A stretch of DNA of 64,000 bases from Faecalibacterium sp. I3-3-89 (GCF_023347275.1 NZ_CP094468.1:1860001-1924000); one strand, 5' to 3'. Numbered from the stretch's first letter, positions 51,353 to 62,236 are shown. The notes: a model not told the origin generated them from the letters alone. Numbers and translations are program-made.

Positions 51353-53380
51353 ATGAACATCGATTTTGAGTCCCGCAACATCACCCGCCGCAGCTTCCTG
51401 AAGGGCGCCGGCGTCGTGGGTGCCGCCGGCCTGCTGTCCGCCTGCGGCGGCAGCAAGTCCAACAACTCCGGCAGCACGGCTGCTTCCGGCGTGGAGGCCC
51501 CCAACTCCACCGGTGCCACCCCCCTCAAGGAGTACATTTCCTGGGAGTCTGCCAACCGTGAAATCGAGAGCTGGAATCTGCTGTACAGCCAGACCCTCAG
51601 CGACGCCAACGTCGTCACCAACCTGTGGGACGGCCTGATGAGCTTCGACTGCTACGGCAAGCTGGTGCCCGCCATCGCCACCAGCTGGGAGGCCAACGAG
51701 GACTCCACCGTCTGGACCTTCCACCTGCGCGACGATGTGGACTGGGTGGACTGCAACGGCGAGGTGAAGGAGCACATCACCGCCACCGATTTTCTGGTCG
51801 GTCTGGAGTGGGTGCTGAACGCCTCCAAGAACGAGGCCAACAACACCTCCATGCCCACCCTGTACATCGTGGGCGCTGAGGAGTACTACGAGAAGACCAA
51901 GGATATGGGCGCTGCCGCCGCCGACCTGCACTATCAGGATATGCTGGACGCAGGCGTGGGCATCGAGGCTCCCGACGACTACACTCTGGTGTTCACCTGC
52001 AAGGATCCCTGCCCCTACTTTGACACCGTGGCCTCCTACACCAGCTTCTACCCCGCCTCTCAGGCGCTGATCGACGAGCTGGGTATCGAGACCTTCCGCG
52101 GCTGCGACAACACCAATATGTGGTACTGCGGCCCCTACATCGTCGAGGAGTATATTCAGGGCAACACCAAGAGCTATATCCCCAACCCCCACTACTACGA
52201 TGCTGCCAACGTCAGCCGCTTCGAGCGTCTGACCGTGACCATGATCTCCGATCAGGCCATCGCATTCCAGCTCTACCAGAACCGCGAGCTGGACGAGATC
52301 GACCTGAACGAGAGCACCATCACCACCATCACCTCCGACCCCAACAACGAATACAACAGCCAGCTCTGTGAGAAGCGCGCCCGCCCCTCTGCCTACGCCA
52401 TGCACTTCAACTACCAGAAGAACAACGCCGACGGCACCCCCGATGTGAACTGGAACAAGGCCATCGCCAACACCGCTTTCCGTCAGTGCTTCTACCGCGG
52501 CCTGAACCTGAAGGCATGGTTCTCCCGCTACAACAAGATCAACCCCCTGAAGTGCGAGAACGACTACTACACCATGAAGGGCCTGTGCTACAACACGCAG
52601 GGCGCTGAGTACACCACTCTGGTGGCCAAGGAGATGGGCTTCGACACCGAGAAGTACGATGGCGAGACCATGATCCGCCTGCGTGCCAACGGCGGCGACA
52701 TCTCTGCCCTGAAGAAGCAGGCCATGGAGGAGCTGAGCGCCATCGGCGTCACCTTCCCCGTCAAGGCCACCTACTTCATCATCGCCAGCAGCACCTCCGC
52801 ACTGGACAACGCCACCATCCTGAAGCAGTGCTTCTCCGACAGCTTCGGCGACGACTTCATCAAGCTGGACGTCCAGACCTACGTTTCCAGCCTGACGCAG
52901 GAGGTCCGCACTCCTCAGCTCCAGAGCTTTGTCATCAACGGCTGGAGCGCCGACTTCGGCGACCCCATCAACTTCCTCGGTCAGGAGACCCTCCACGACG
53001 ACAACGCTTTCTACTCTCACTACTACTCCAACATCGCCCGGGTGGCTGAGGCTCCTGCCGACTACCAGAAAGACCTGATGGACGCTTTCGAGCAGTACAC
53101 CGATCTGGTCAATGCCGCCAACGCCATCGTCAACGACACCGACGCCCGCTACGAGGCCTTCGCCAAGGCTGAGGCCTATATGCTGGAGAACGTGCTGGTC
53201 AGCCCCACCTATTATGACATCGCATGGTCCCTGACCCACGCCAACGAGTACAGCAAGATCAACGCCATGTACGGCGGCTGCAACTACAAGGCCGTCAACT
53301 GGGAGACCAGCGAAGAGGCCTACACCACCGTCCAGTACGAGCAGTTCGCCAAGGCATTCGATCAGGCTTCTCAGGGCTGA
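51353..53380 (+). CDS. Family 5 (peptide/nickel type) ABC substrate-binding lipoprotein 1
   Basis: 675 residues. The signal reads TRRSFLKGAGVVGAA with twin Arg at 12-13 and lipobox LSAC (Cys31), a Tat-type lipoprotein signal. The mature domain is of the OppA/DppA fold with WTFHLRDDVDWVD, PNPHYYDAANVSRFE and INGWSADFGDPINFLG. It is larger than usual (540-600). GGAGGAG is 9 bases before the ATG. It is the first of three tandem paralogues upstream of the permease genes and has its own promoter and leader hairpin. The ligand is unknown; peptides are likely. Gap 53381-53483 holds no gene. Confidence 0.88.
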   Translation: MNIDFESRNITRRSFLKGAGVVGAAGLLSACGGSKSNNSGSTAASGVEAPNSTGATPLKEYISWESANREIESWNLLYSQTLSDANVVTNLWDGLMSFDCYGKLVPAIATSWEANEDSTVWTFHLRDDVDWVDCNGEVKEHITATDFLVGLEWVLNASKNEANNTSMPTLYIVGAEEYYEKTKDMGAAAADLHYQDMLDAGVGIEAPDDYTLVFTCKDPCPYFDTVASYTSFYPASQALIDELGIETFRGCDNTNMWYCGPYIVEEYIQGNTKSYIPNPHYYDAANVSRFERLTVTMISDQAIAFQLYQNRELDEIDLNESTITTITSDPNNEYNSQLCEKRARPSAYAMHFNYQKNNADGTPDVNWNKAIANTAFRQCFYRGLNLKAWFSRYNKINPLKCENDYYTMKGLCYNTQGAEYTTLVAKEMGFDTEKYDGETMIRLRANGGDISALKKQAMEELSAIGVTFPVKATYFIIASSTSALDNATILKQCFSDSFGDDFIKLDVQTYVSSLTQEVRTPQLQSFVINGWSADFGDPINFLGQETLHDDNAFYSHYYSNIARVAEAPADYQKDLMDAFEQYTDLVNAANAIVNDTDARYEAFAKAEAYMLENVLVSPTYYDIAWSLTHANEYSKINAMYGGCNYKAVNWETSEEAYTTVQYEQFAKAFDQASQG

Positions 53381-53483
53381 TCCGGCGCGAAAAGTCATAC
53401 AATTTCAGCTTTCACATGAAACATTTTCATTTTCATATGTCTGCTGAGTCAATAAGATTCAATCCGTACCAGAGTGGTTTTTC

Positions 53484-53512
53484 TTGACTTCCCGGCGATG
53501 GGATGATAGAAT
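53484..53512 (+). promoter_or_regulatory. Promoter of binding-protein gene 2
   Basis: -35 TTGACT (53484-53489), 17-base spacer, -10 TAGAAT (53507-53512). Confidence 0.8.
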
Positions 53513-53539
53513 ACTTGTAACCGATACGGATTCTGCAAA

Positions 53540-53583
53540 GGCGCAGAAACAGGTCATTAAAAATCTGTCTCTGCGCCCTTTTT
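53540..53583 (+). terminator. Leader terminator hairpin of binding-protein gene 2
   Basis: GGCGCAGAAACAG pairs with CTGTCTCTGCGCC (one mismatch), followed by CTTTTT. It lies about 21 bases after the predicted transcription start and 109 bases before the ATG. Confidence 0.8.
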
Positions 53584-53692
53584 GTACCCATTTTTACTCT
53601 GTGGGAGAGTAAACTGGCACTATTGGGATCACTATTGGGATAGAGAAACGGAGCGCGCAGAGCCGTACCAGCAATTACAGGAGGGAAAGAAT

Positions 53693-55720
53693 ATGTACCA
53701 CGATTTTGAGTCTCACGCCATCACCCGCCGCAGCTTCCTCAAGGGCGCAGGCGCTGTGGGCGCAGCCGGTCTGCTGGCCGCCTGCGGCGGCAGCTCCTCT
53801 TCCAGCACTGCTGCCAGCGCCTCCTCTGCATCCTCCGGTGCAGCGGCCTCCGGCAAGGGCCTGAGCGAGCTGTTCACCTACGAGACCTCCGGCCGCGAGA
53901 TCGAGAGCTGGAATATGCTCTACAGCCAGCAGGCCATCGACTTCAACGTCACCACCAACCTCATCGACGGCCTCATCGGCTTCGACAACTACGGCAAGCC
54001 CGTCCCCGCCATCGCCAAGAGCTGGGAGCACAACGAAGACTCCACCGTCTGGACCTTCCACCTGCGGGATGACGTGGACTGGGTGGACATCAACGGCGAG
54101 GTGCAGGATCATCTGACCAGCAAGGACTTCCTCACCGGCTTCGAGTGGGTGCTGAACGCCAAGAAGAATCAGGCCTCCAACACCTCCATGCCCTCCACCA
54201 CCGTCGTGGGCGCAGCCGACTACTATGACAAGACCTATGCGATGGACGACGCAGCCGCCGCGGCCCTGACCTACGACGATATGCTGGCCGCAGGCGTCGG
54301 CATCGATGCACCGGACGACTACACCGTCGTCTTTACCTGCCTGAACCCCTGCCCCTACTTCGACACCGTGGCTTCCTACGTCTGCTGCTACCCGGCCCCT
54401 CCGGCTCTGGTGGAAAAGCTGGGCGTCGAGGGCTTCCGCGGCGTGGACTACACCCAGCAGTGGTGCTGCGGCCCCTACCTCATCGAGGAATTTGTGGCCG
54501 ACAACTCCAAGCGCTTCATTCCGAACCCCCACTATTATGCGGCAGACGAGTGCACCCGCTTCGAGCGCGTGTCCCTGAGCATGATCACCGACCTGACCGT
54601 GGGCTACCAGCTGTACCAGAACCGCGAGCTGGACGAGCTGGAGCTGAGCGAGAGCACCCTGACCACCATCACCTCCGACAGCTCCAACGCCTACAATGAC
54701 CAGCTCTGCGAGAAGCGCCCCACCAAGTACGCCTACGACTTCCACTTCAACTTCAACTGCCTCAACTCCGACGGCACCCCCAACGAGAACTGGAACAAGG
54801 CCGTGGCCAACCGGGCGTTCCGCCGCTGCTTCCAAGAGGGCCTGAACCTCATCCCCTACTACGCACGCTTCAACAAGATCAACCCCCTCAAGTGCGAAAA
54901 CAGCTTCTACACCATGAAGGGCGTCTGCTATAACTCCAAAGGCACCGACTACGTTGATCTGGTGGCCAAGGAGCTGGGCATCGACGGCGAGAAGTACGAC
55001 GGCGAGACCATGATCCACCTGCGCAAGTCCACCGCCGACTCCATCGCCGCCCTCAAGAAGCAGGCCATGGACGAGCTTTCCGCCGTCGGCGTCACCTTCC
55101 CGGTGAAAGTCCCCTTCTTCTTCGTGGCCGGCAACACCGTCCAGCAGGACAACGCCACCGTCCTCAAGCAGTGCTTCACCGATAGCTTCGGCGACGACTT
55201 CATCCAGCTGGAGCTTGGCACCTACGTCTCCAGCCTTGCCAAGGAGGTCCGCATCCCCAAGCTGCACGGCTTCGTCATCAACGGCTGGGGCGCAGACTTC
55301 GGCGACCCCATCAACTTCCTCGGTCAGGAGATCCTGCATGACTCCAACGCCTACTATGCCGTCAACTACTCCAACATCCCCCTCGTGGCGGAGAACCCCG
55401 CCGACTACCAGAAGGAGCTGGTAGAGGAGTTCGAGCAGTTCACCGACCTCGTCAACGCCGCCAACGCCATCGTGGACGACACCGATGCCCGCTACGAGGC
55501 CTTCGCAAAGGCCGAGGCCTACATGATCAACAACTCGCTGGCTGTCCCCTGCTACTACGACGTCCACTGGTGCCTCACCCATGTCAACGAGTACACCAAG
55601 ATCAACGCCATGTTCGGCCCCTGCAACTACAAGTACATCAACTGGGAGACCAGCGAGGACGCCTACACCACGGCCCAGTACGAGGAGTTCGCCAAGGCAT
55701 TCGACGCAGCAAAAGCTTAA
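53693..55720 (+). CDS. Family 5 ABC substrate-binding lipoprotein 2
   Basis: 675 residues, a paralogue of its neighbours. Tat-type lipoprotein signal TRRSFLKGAGAVGAA, lipobox LAAC (Cys31), then a Ser/Ala-rich linker. The domain carries WTFHLRDDVDWVD, CPYFDTVASY and INGWGADFGDPINFLG as in gene 1. GGAGGGAAAG precedes the ATG; a longer in-frame start would sit past the leader hairpin but has no ribosome site. It is followed by a strong terminator, so it is a separate transcription unit. Confidence 0.88.
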   Translation: MYHDFESHAITRRSFLKGAGAVGAAGLLAACGGSSSSSTAASASSASSGAAASGKGLSELFTYETSGREIESWNMLYSQQAIDFNVTTNLIDGLIGFDNYGKPVPAIAKSWEHNEDSTVWTFHLRDDVDWVDINGEVQDHLTSKDFLTGFEWVLNAKKNQASNTSMPSTTVVGAADYYDKTYAMDDAAAAALTYDDMLAAGVGIDAPDDYTVVFTCLNPCPYFDTVASYVCCYPAPPALVEKLGVEGFRGVDYTQQWCCGPYLIEEFVADNSKRFIPNPHYYAADECTRFERVSLSMITDLTVGYQLYQNRELDELELSESTLTTITSDSSNAYNDQLCEKRPTKYAYDFHFNFNCLNSDGTPNENWNKAVANRAFRRCFQEGLNLIPYYARFNKINPLKCENSFYTMKGVCYNSKGTDYVDLVAKELGIDGEKYDGETMIHLRKSTADSIAALKKQAMDELSAVGVTFPVKVPFFFVAGNTVQQDNATVLKQCFTDSFGDDFIQLELGTYVSSLAKEVRIPKLHGFVINGWGADFGDPINFLGQEILHDSNAYYAVNYSNIPLVAENPADYQKELVEEFEQFTDLVNAANAIVDDTDARYEAFAKAEAYMINNSLAVPCYYDVHWCLTHVNEYTKINAMFGPCNYKYINWETSEDAYTTAQYEEFAKAFDAAKA

Positions 55721-55775
55721 CTTTTTCTGAACTTTTTCCCCGCCGGGATCTCCTGTCCCCGGCCTATATCCCACA

Positions 55776-55825
55776 CAGCGGGAGCTGTTCTCATCTCGAG
55801 AACAGCTCCCGCTGTTTTGTTTTTT
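55776..55825 (+). terminator. Terminator of binding-protein gene 2
   Basis: CAGCGGGAGCTGTTCTC and GAGAACAGCTCCCGCTG form a perfect 17-pair stem with a five-base loop, then TTTTGTTTTTT. Confidence 0.95.
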
Positions 55826-55932
55826 GGCCGCTTTGTCTTATTTTCGTCACCCTTCATTGCGGTAAAGTAAATTTATTTCATGCATGTACGGCGTATTCCT
55901 TTCTTTTAGAAGAAAAAGCGATTTCCATTCCA

Positions 55933-55961
55933 TTGACAACCATTTATTTCGATGGTACAAT
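55933..55961 (+). promoter_or_regulatory. Promoter of binding-protein gene 3 and the opp operon
   Basis: -35 TTGACA (55933-55938), 17-base spacer, -10 TACAAT (55956-55961). No gene is seen between the gene-2 terminator and gene 3. Confidence 0.8.
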
Positions 55962-55989
55962 ATATGTCGTGTTAAGGATTTTACGGGAG

Positions 55990-56031
55990 GAGCACAGGCA
56001 CAGACAGAGGGGTCTGTTTCTGCGCTCTTTT
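55990..56031 (+). terminator. Leader terminator hairpin of binding-protein gene 3
   Basis: GAGCACAGGCACAGAC faces GTCTGTTTCTGCGCTC (13 of 16 positions pair), then TTTTG. The right arm shares CTGT(T/C)TCTGCGC with the gene-2 hairpin. It lies about 22 bases after the predicted start and 119 bases before the ATG. Confidence 0.65.
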
Positions 56032-56149
56032 GTATTCTCTGGCAATACAGGGAGGGCAGATGATCTCGTAAAAGAGTGGGAAATCGGCAGGGCACTGTAC
56101 CCTGCGCCATAGAGCCGAGACACGAAAGAATAATTGGGAGGAAAACACA

Positions 56150-58177
56150 ATGAACGCAAATTTTGAGTCTCATTCCATCAGCCGCCGCAGCTTCCTCAAG
56201 GCTTCCGGCGTCGTGGGCGCTGCAAGCATCCTGGCCGCTTGCGGTGGTTCTTCCAGCAGCACTGCTGCCAGCACCTCCGGTGCTGCCTCCGGCGCAGCCG
56301 CACCCGCAGCCGACGCCATCACCGATTACGTCTCCTTCGAGACCGCTAACCGTGAGCTGGAGACTTGGAACTTCCTGTACAGCCAGTCCGCTTCCGACCT
56401 GAACGTCACCACCAACTGCTGGGACGGTCTGCTGAGCTTCGACTGCTACGGCAAGGCAGTCCCCGCCATCGCATCCAGCTGGGAGCACAACGAGGACTCC
56501 ACCGTCTGGACCTTCCACCTGCGCGACAATGTCGATTGGTGCGACGTCAACGGCGAGGTCAAGTCTCACCTGACCTCCAAGGACTTCCTCGTGGGCTTCG
56601 AGTGGGTCCTGAACGCCCTCAAGAACGAGGCCTTCAACACCTCCATGCCCTCTGAGACCGTCGTGGGCGCTGCTGAGTACTACGACCTGACCAAGGACAA
56701 GGGCGACGCTGCTGCTGACATGACCTACGAGGATATGCTGGCTGCCGGTGTCGGCGTCGAGGCACCGGACGACTACACTCTGGTCTTTACCTGCAAGGAC
56801 CCCTGCCCCTACTTCGACACTGTCGCTGCCTATAACAGCTTCTACCCCGCCTCTGAGGACCTCATCAATGAGCTGGGCATCGATGGCTTCCGTGCCTGCG
56901 ATTACTCCACCATGTGGTACAATGGTCCGTACCTCATCGAGGAGTACATCCAGCAGAACACCAAGAGCTTCATCCCCAACCCCAACTACTACGCTGCAAA
57001 CGACTGCACCCGTTTCGAGCATCACACCATCACCATGATCCCCGACCTGTCCATGGGCCTGCAGCTGTACGAGAACGGCGAAGTCGATAACATCGACCTG
57101 ACCGAGTCCAACCTGACCACCATCACCTCTGACTCCAACAACGAGCACAACAAGTTCCTGTGCGAGAAGCGCCCCACCAAGTACAGCTTCCAGATGCACC
57201 TGAACTTCCAGCGCAAGGATGAGAACGGCAATCTGGACGAGAACTGGAACAAGGCTGTTTCCAACCGCGCGTTCCGTCAGTGCTTCTACAAGGGCATCGA
57301 CTTCACCAACTACTACGCCCGCACCAACAAGATCAACCCCCTGAAGTGCGAGAACGACTACTACACCATGCCCGGTGTCTGCTACAACACCAAGGGTGAG
57401 GAGTACACCACTCTGGTCGCCAAGGAGATGGGCTTCGACGGTCAGGCTTACGACGGCAAGACCATGATCCGCCACCGCGACAACGGCGGCGACATCGCCG
57501 ACCTGAAGAAGCAGGCCATGGAAGAGCTGAGCGCCATCGGCGTCACCTTCCCCGTCCACTGCTACCACTACATCAAGAGCGGCGACACCACTGCTCTGGA
57601 TACCGCCACCGTTCTGAAGCAGTGCTTCTCCGAGAGCTTCGGCGATGACTTCGTCGTGCTGGACATCGGCACCTACGTCTCTTCCCTCTACAAGGAAGTC
57701 CGTAACGTCCAGCTGCACTCCATCCTGCAGAACGGCTGGGGCGCTGACTTCGGCGATCCCGTCAACTTCCTCGGTCAGGAAGTCCTGAGCGACGACAACG
57801 CTTACTACGCTCAGACCACCTCTTGGATCGCAGCCGTCGAGGCCGACCCGAAGGATTACCAGAAGGATCTGCTGGCAGATTATCAGGAGTTCACCGATCT
57901 GGTCACTGAGGCAAAGGCTATTGTCACCGATACCGATGCACGCTATGCCGCATTCGCAAAGGCTGAGGCTTCCATGCTGAACAACGCACTGTGCATCCCC
58001 TGCCTGTACGAGGTTCTCTGGTGCCTGACCCATGTCAACGAGTACACCAAGATCAACGCCATGTACGGTCCCTGCAACTACAAGGCCGTCAACTGGGAGA
58101 CCCGTCAGGGCGACGGCTACACCACCGAGGAGTACGAGGCTTTCTCCGCTGCATTCGATGCAGCAACCAAAGCCTGA
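56150..58177 (+). CDS. Family 5 ABC substrate-binding lipoprotein 3
   Basis: 675 residues, third paralogue. Signal SRRSFLKASGVVGAA with twin Arg at 12-13 and lipobox LAAC (Cys31). The body has FHLRDNVDWCDVNGE, NPNYYAANDCTRFE and QNGWGADFGDPVNFLG. GGGAGG is 8 bases before the ATG. It ends 27 bases before oppB, so it is probably the transporter's main binding protein, with copies 1 and 2 supplying other ligands. Codon use is biased toward C-ending codons, suggesting high expression. Confidence 0.9.
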   Translation: MNANFESHSISRRSFLKASGVVGAASILAACGGSSSSTAASTSGAASGAAAPAADAITDYVSFETANRELETWNFLYSQSASDLNVTTNCWDGLLSFDCYGKAVPAIASSWEHNEDSTVWTFHLRDNVDWCDVNGEVKSHLTSKDFLVGFEWVLNALKNEAFNTSMPSETVVGAAEYYDLTKDKGDAAADMTYEDMLAAGVGVEAPDDYTLVFTCKDPCPYFDTVAAYNSFYPASEDLINELGIDGFRACDYSTMWYNGPYLIEEYIQQNTKSFIPNPNYYAANDCTRFEHHTITMIPDLSMGLQLYENGEVDNIDLTESNLTTITSDSNNEHNKFLCEKRPTKYSFQMHLNFQRKDENGNLDENWNKAVSNRAFRQCFYKGIDFTNYYARTNKINPLKCENDYYTMPGVCYNTKGEEYTTLVAKEMGFDGQAYDGKTMIRHRDNGGDIADLKKQAMEELSAIGVTFPVHCYHYIKSGDTTALDTATVLKQCFSESFGDDFVVLDIGTYVSSLYKEVRNVQLHSILQNGWGADFGDPVNFLGQEVLSDDNAYYAQTTSWIAAVEADPKDYQKDLLADYQEFTDLVTEAKAIVTDTDARYAAFAKAEASMLNNALCIPCLYEVLWCLTHVNEYTKINAMYGPCNYKAVNWETRQGDGYTTEEYEAFSAAFDAATKA

Positions 58178-58204
58178 TGATTATTTTATAAAGGTTTGGT
58201 TATC

Positions 58205-59155
58205 ATGTTAAAATACACCGTCAAGCGGCTGGCTCAGTCGCTCGTCACGATCTTATTGATCGCAACCATCGTCTTTCTGCTGATGCGCTGCCTGCCTACG
58301 GACTACTACTTCACGGAAGAACAGCTCATGAAGTTTACCGAAGAGCAGAAATACGCCGCACTGGAAGCCGCCGGTCTGACCGACCCCATCGGCACCCAGC
58401 TGCTGCACTTCTACAACGACCTGCTCCATCTGGACTTCGGCACGTCCCGCCGCATCCAGAACGGTGCCTCCGTCGTGAAGGTCATCGGCAAGAAGTTCGG
58501 CGTCTCCATGCGCCTCGGCCTGATCTCTGCCGGCATCTCGCTGGTGGTGGGCGTTCTGCTGGGCATCCTGCAGACCGCCTTCAAGGACAAGGTCTTTGAC
58601 TGGATCGGCACTGCCTACACCGTTTTCGTCAACGCGGTGCCCTCTCTGGTCTCCTATTCGCTGGTGCTGGTGTTCGGCTCCAAGTATCTGGGCTTCCCCA
58701 CGCTGTACTCGACCCGCAACGTCGGCCCGTCCAGCGTGCTGCCCATCGTCTGCCTGTCGCTGGCTTCCATCGCAGGCTATGCCCTGTGGACCCGCCGCTA
58801 CATGGTGGATGAGCTGACCCGCGACTATATCAAGCTGGCCCGCGTCAAGGGCCTCAGCTCCAGCGAGATCATGTTCAAGCACGTCCTGCGCAACGCCATG
58901 GTCCCCATGGTGCAGTATATCCCCCAGTCCATCCTGCTGACGGTGGGCGGCTCTCTGCTGATGGAGCGGTTCTTCTCCGTCCCCGGCATGGGCCCCCTGC
59001 TGACCGACGCCATCCAGCGCTATGACCTGAACGTCGTGCAGACGCTGGTCATCCTCTACGCTGTACTGGGCATCGTGGGTGTTTTTATGGGCGACGTGCT
59101 GATGATGCTCGTTGACCCGCGCATTACTCTGACCGGAAAGGAGGCCGCACGCTGA
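58205..59155 (+). CDS. ABC permease, OppB/DppB type
   Basis: 316 residues with six membrane helices and a large extracytoplasmic loop after the first. The EAA loop reads IKLARVKGLSSSEIMFKHVLRNA. The ending ADPRI-like VDPRITL is typical. The ATG at 58205 has AAAGG 10 bases upstream; a TTG three codons earlier has that site touching it. It overlaps oppC by one base (TGATG). Confidence 0.93.
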   Translation: MLKYTVKRLAQSLVTILLIATIVFLLMRCLPTDYYFTEEQLMKFTEEQKYAALEAAGLTDPIGTQLLHFYNDLLHLDFGTSRRIQNGASVVKVIGKKFGVSMRLGLISAGISLVVGVLLGILQTAFKDKVFDWIGTAYTVFVNAVPSLVSYSLVLVFGSKYLGFPTLYSTRNVGPSSVLPIVCLSLASIAGYALWTRRYMVDELTRDYIKLARVKGLSSSEIMFKHVLRNAMVPMVQYIPQSILLTVGGSLLMERFFSVPGMGPLLTDAIQRYDLNVVQTLVILYAVLGIVGVFMGDVLMMLVDPRITLTGKEAAR

Positions 59156-60096
59156 TGGCAAAAGCATCGGATTTTGAGGGCAAGAAGCAGGACGAACTGT
59201 TCTACTTCGTCGAGTACTCTCCGGAGGAAGCCGAGCGTGTCGGCTACTCCAACTACAGCTACTGGGGTTCTGTCGTCCAGAACTTCCTCAAGCACAAGGC
59301 TGCTGTCGTCTGCCTGTTCCTGTTCCTGTTCCTCGTGGTCTTCTCCTTCATCGCACTGGCCATCGGCAAGTACGATTATCAGACGCTGGTGACGGATTCC
59401 TCTCTGGCGTTCCAGAAGCCCAACGGTGAATACTGGTTCGGCACCGACAACCTCGGCCGCGACTACTGGTGTCAGGTGTGGTACGCCACGCAGGTGTCCA
59501 TCCGTCTGGCCCTCATCGTCGCCGTGGGCGAGAGCATCCTCGGCGTCATCATCGGCCTGATCTGGGGCTATGTCCGTGAGCTGGACCGCTTCTTCACGGA
59601 GCTGTACAACCTCATCGACAATGTGCCCTACATCATCTACATGACCCTGATCGCACTGGTCGTCGGCCAGAGCTTCACCATCATGGCCGTCTCGATGATC
59701 GCCATCGGCTGGCTGGTCATGGCCCGCCGCGTTCGCAACATGGTGTTCATGTTCCGCGACCGCGAGTACAACCTCGCGTCCCGCTGCCTTGGCACCCCGC
59801 TGTGGCGCGTCCTGACCAAGAACATCCTGCCGTATCTGGTCTCCGTCATCATCCTGCGCATGGCGCTGAGCATCCCCGCCACCATCAACCTCGAGTCCAC
59901 CCTGTCCTATCTGGGCATCGGTCTGGGCATCGAGACCCCGTCGCTGGGCCTCATCCTGAGCAAGGTGCGCGGCTTCTTCCTCGACTACCCCTACCTGCTG
60001 GTCTTCCCCGCATCCATCGTGTCCATCATCTCCATTTCCTTCTATATCATGGGCAACGCTTTCTCGGATGCTGCTGACCCGCGCAACCACGTTTAA
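59155..60096 (+). CDS. ABC permease, OppC/DppC type
   Basis: 313 residues. A long cytoplasmic N-terminus (about 55 residues) precedes the first helix (AAVVCLFLFLFLVVFSFIAL), then HxFGTDxLGRD-type FGTDNLGRDYW and an EAA loop YNLASRCLGTPLWRVL. The C-terminus reads NAFSDAADPRNHV, as in OppC. It is coupled to oppB by TGATG. Confidence 0.94.
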   Translation: MAKASDFEGKKQDELFYFVEYSPEEAERVGYSNYSYWGSVVQNFLKHKAAVVCLFLFLFLVVFSFIALAIGKYDYQTLVTDSSLAFQKPNGEYWFGTDNLGRDYWCQVWYATQVSIRLALIVAVGESILGVIIGLIWGYVRELDRFFTELYNLIDNVPYIIYMTLIALVVGQSFTIMAVSMIAIGWLVMARRVRNMVFMFRDREYNLASRCLGTPLWRVLTKNILPYLVSVIILRMALSIPATINLESTLSYLGIGLGIETPSLGLILSKVRGFFLDYPYLLVFPASIVSIISISFYIMGNAFSDAADPRNHV

Positions 60097-60120
60097 CAGA
60101 TGGGAGAGAAAATCACAAAA

Positions 60121-61168
60121 ATGGATAGACAACCGATCATCTCTGCCAAAGACGTGGAGATCACCTTTAGCCTGCGCGGCAAAAAGCTGAACGCGATCCG
60201 CAAGTGCTCGCTGGACCTGTACGACGGCGAGACACTGGCCATCGTGGGCGAGTCCGGCTCGGGCAAGTCCGTATTCACCAAGACCTTCGTGGGTATGCTG
60301 GATGTCAACGGTAAGATCACCGGCGGCTCCATCCTGTACGAGGGCCGCGACATGACCAAGTTCACCGAGAAGGACTGGCTGGGCGTGCGCGGCAAGAAGA
60401 TCGCCATGGTCATGCAGGACCCGATGACCAGCCTGAACCCGCTGAAGAAAATCGGCAAGCAGATCCAGGAGAGCATCGAGCACCATCAGGGCCTGAAGGG
60501 CGAGGCCGCCAAGAAGGCCGCCATCGAGATGCTGGCCAAGGTCGGCATCCCCGACCCGGAGCGCCGCTACGAGCAGTATCCTCATGAGTTCTCCGGCGGT
60601 ATGCGTCAGCGCGTGGTCATCGCCATCGCTGCTGCCTGCCGTCCGCAGGTGCTCATCTGCGACGAGCCGACCACCGCTCTGGACGTGACCATTCAGGCAC
60701 AGATCCTGCAGCTCATCCGCGACCTGCAGAAAGAGCTGGGCATGTCGGTCATCTACATCACCCATGACTTGGGTGTTGTGGCCAACGTGGCCGACCGCGT
60801 GGCCGTCATGTACGCCGGCCAGATCGTCGAGTACGGCACCGTGGAGGAGATCTTCTACGATGCATGGCATCCCTACACTTGGGCGCTGCTGCAGGCTCTG
60901 CCTCAGCTGGGCACCAAGGGCGAGGCTCTGCCCACCATCGACGGCACGCCGCCGAACCTGTTCAATGAGATCAAGGGTGACGCATTTGCGCCCCGCAACA
61001 AGCACGCGCTGGCTATCGACTTCGTGGCAGAACCTCCGTTCTTTCAGGTGTCCGAGACCCACGCGGCAAAGACTTGGTATCTGGACCCGCGCGCTCCCAA
61101 GATCGAGCGTCCGCACTCCATCCAGAACCTGCGTGAAAAAATGGGAAAGATGGGAGGTTCCAACTTAA

Positions 61169-61176
<8 letters not shown>
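60121..61176 (+). CDS. ABC transporter ATPase, OppD/DppD type
   Basis: About 351 residues. Walker [10 protein letters not shown]-loop [13 protein letters not shown], signature [10 protein letters not shown], Walker [13 protein letters not shown] and the H-loop [10 protein letters not shown]. The C-terminal oligopeptide-type extension follows. I prefer ATG 60121, with GGGAGAG 12 bases upstream; ATG 60100, three bases after the oppC stop, would add MGEKITK. It overlaps oppF by eight bases. Confidence 0.92.
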
Positions 61177-62110
<934 letters not shown>

Positions 62111-62143
62111 GCACGGTCACTTGACTGTATTTTAACACAAATG

Positions 62144-62184
62144 CCCCGCCGCATTGGGAATCTCCCTTTTGCGGCGGGGTTTTG
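62144..62184 (+). terminator. Terminator of the opp operon
   Basis: CCCCGCCGCA and TGCGGCGGGG, 10 pairs, then TTTTG. Confidence 0.9.
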
Positions 62185-62192
62185 TGCTGTAG

Positions 62193-62236
62193 AAAAACGA
62201 GGCCGCCTCCCGACTCTGCGCCGGGAAGCGGCCTCC
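62193..62236 (-). terminator. Terminator of the cinA/cinA-like unit
   Basis: Minus strand GAGGCCGCTTCCCG and CGGGAGGCGGCCTC (one mismatch), followed by GTTTTTC. It lies 8 bases past the stop of the minus-strand gene. Confidence 0.85.

Noticed and set aside
56060..56074. Three-codon frame ATG-ATC-TCG-TAA behind a GGGAGG site in the leader of binding-protein gene 3
   Set aside because: The ribosome site is good, but such short frames arise by chance and there is no matching frame in the leaders of genes 1 and 2.
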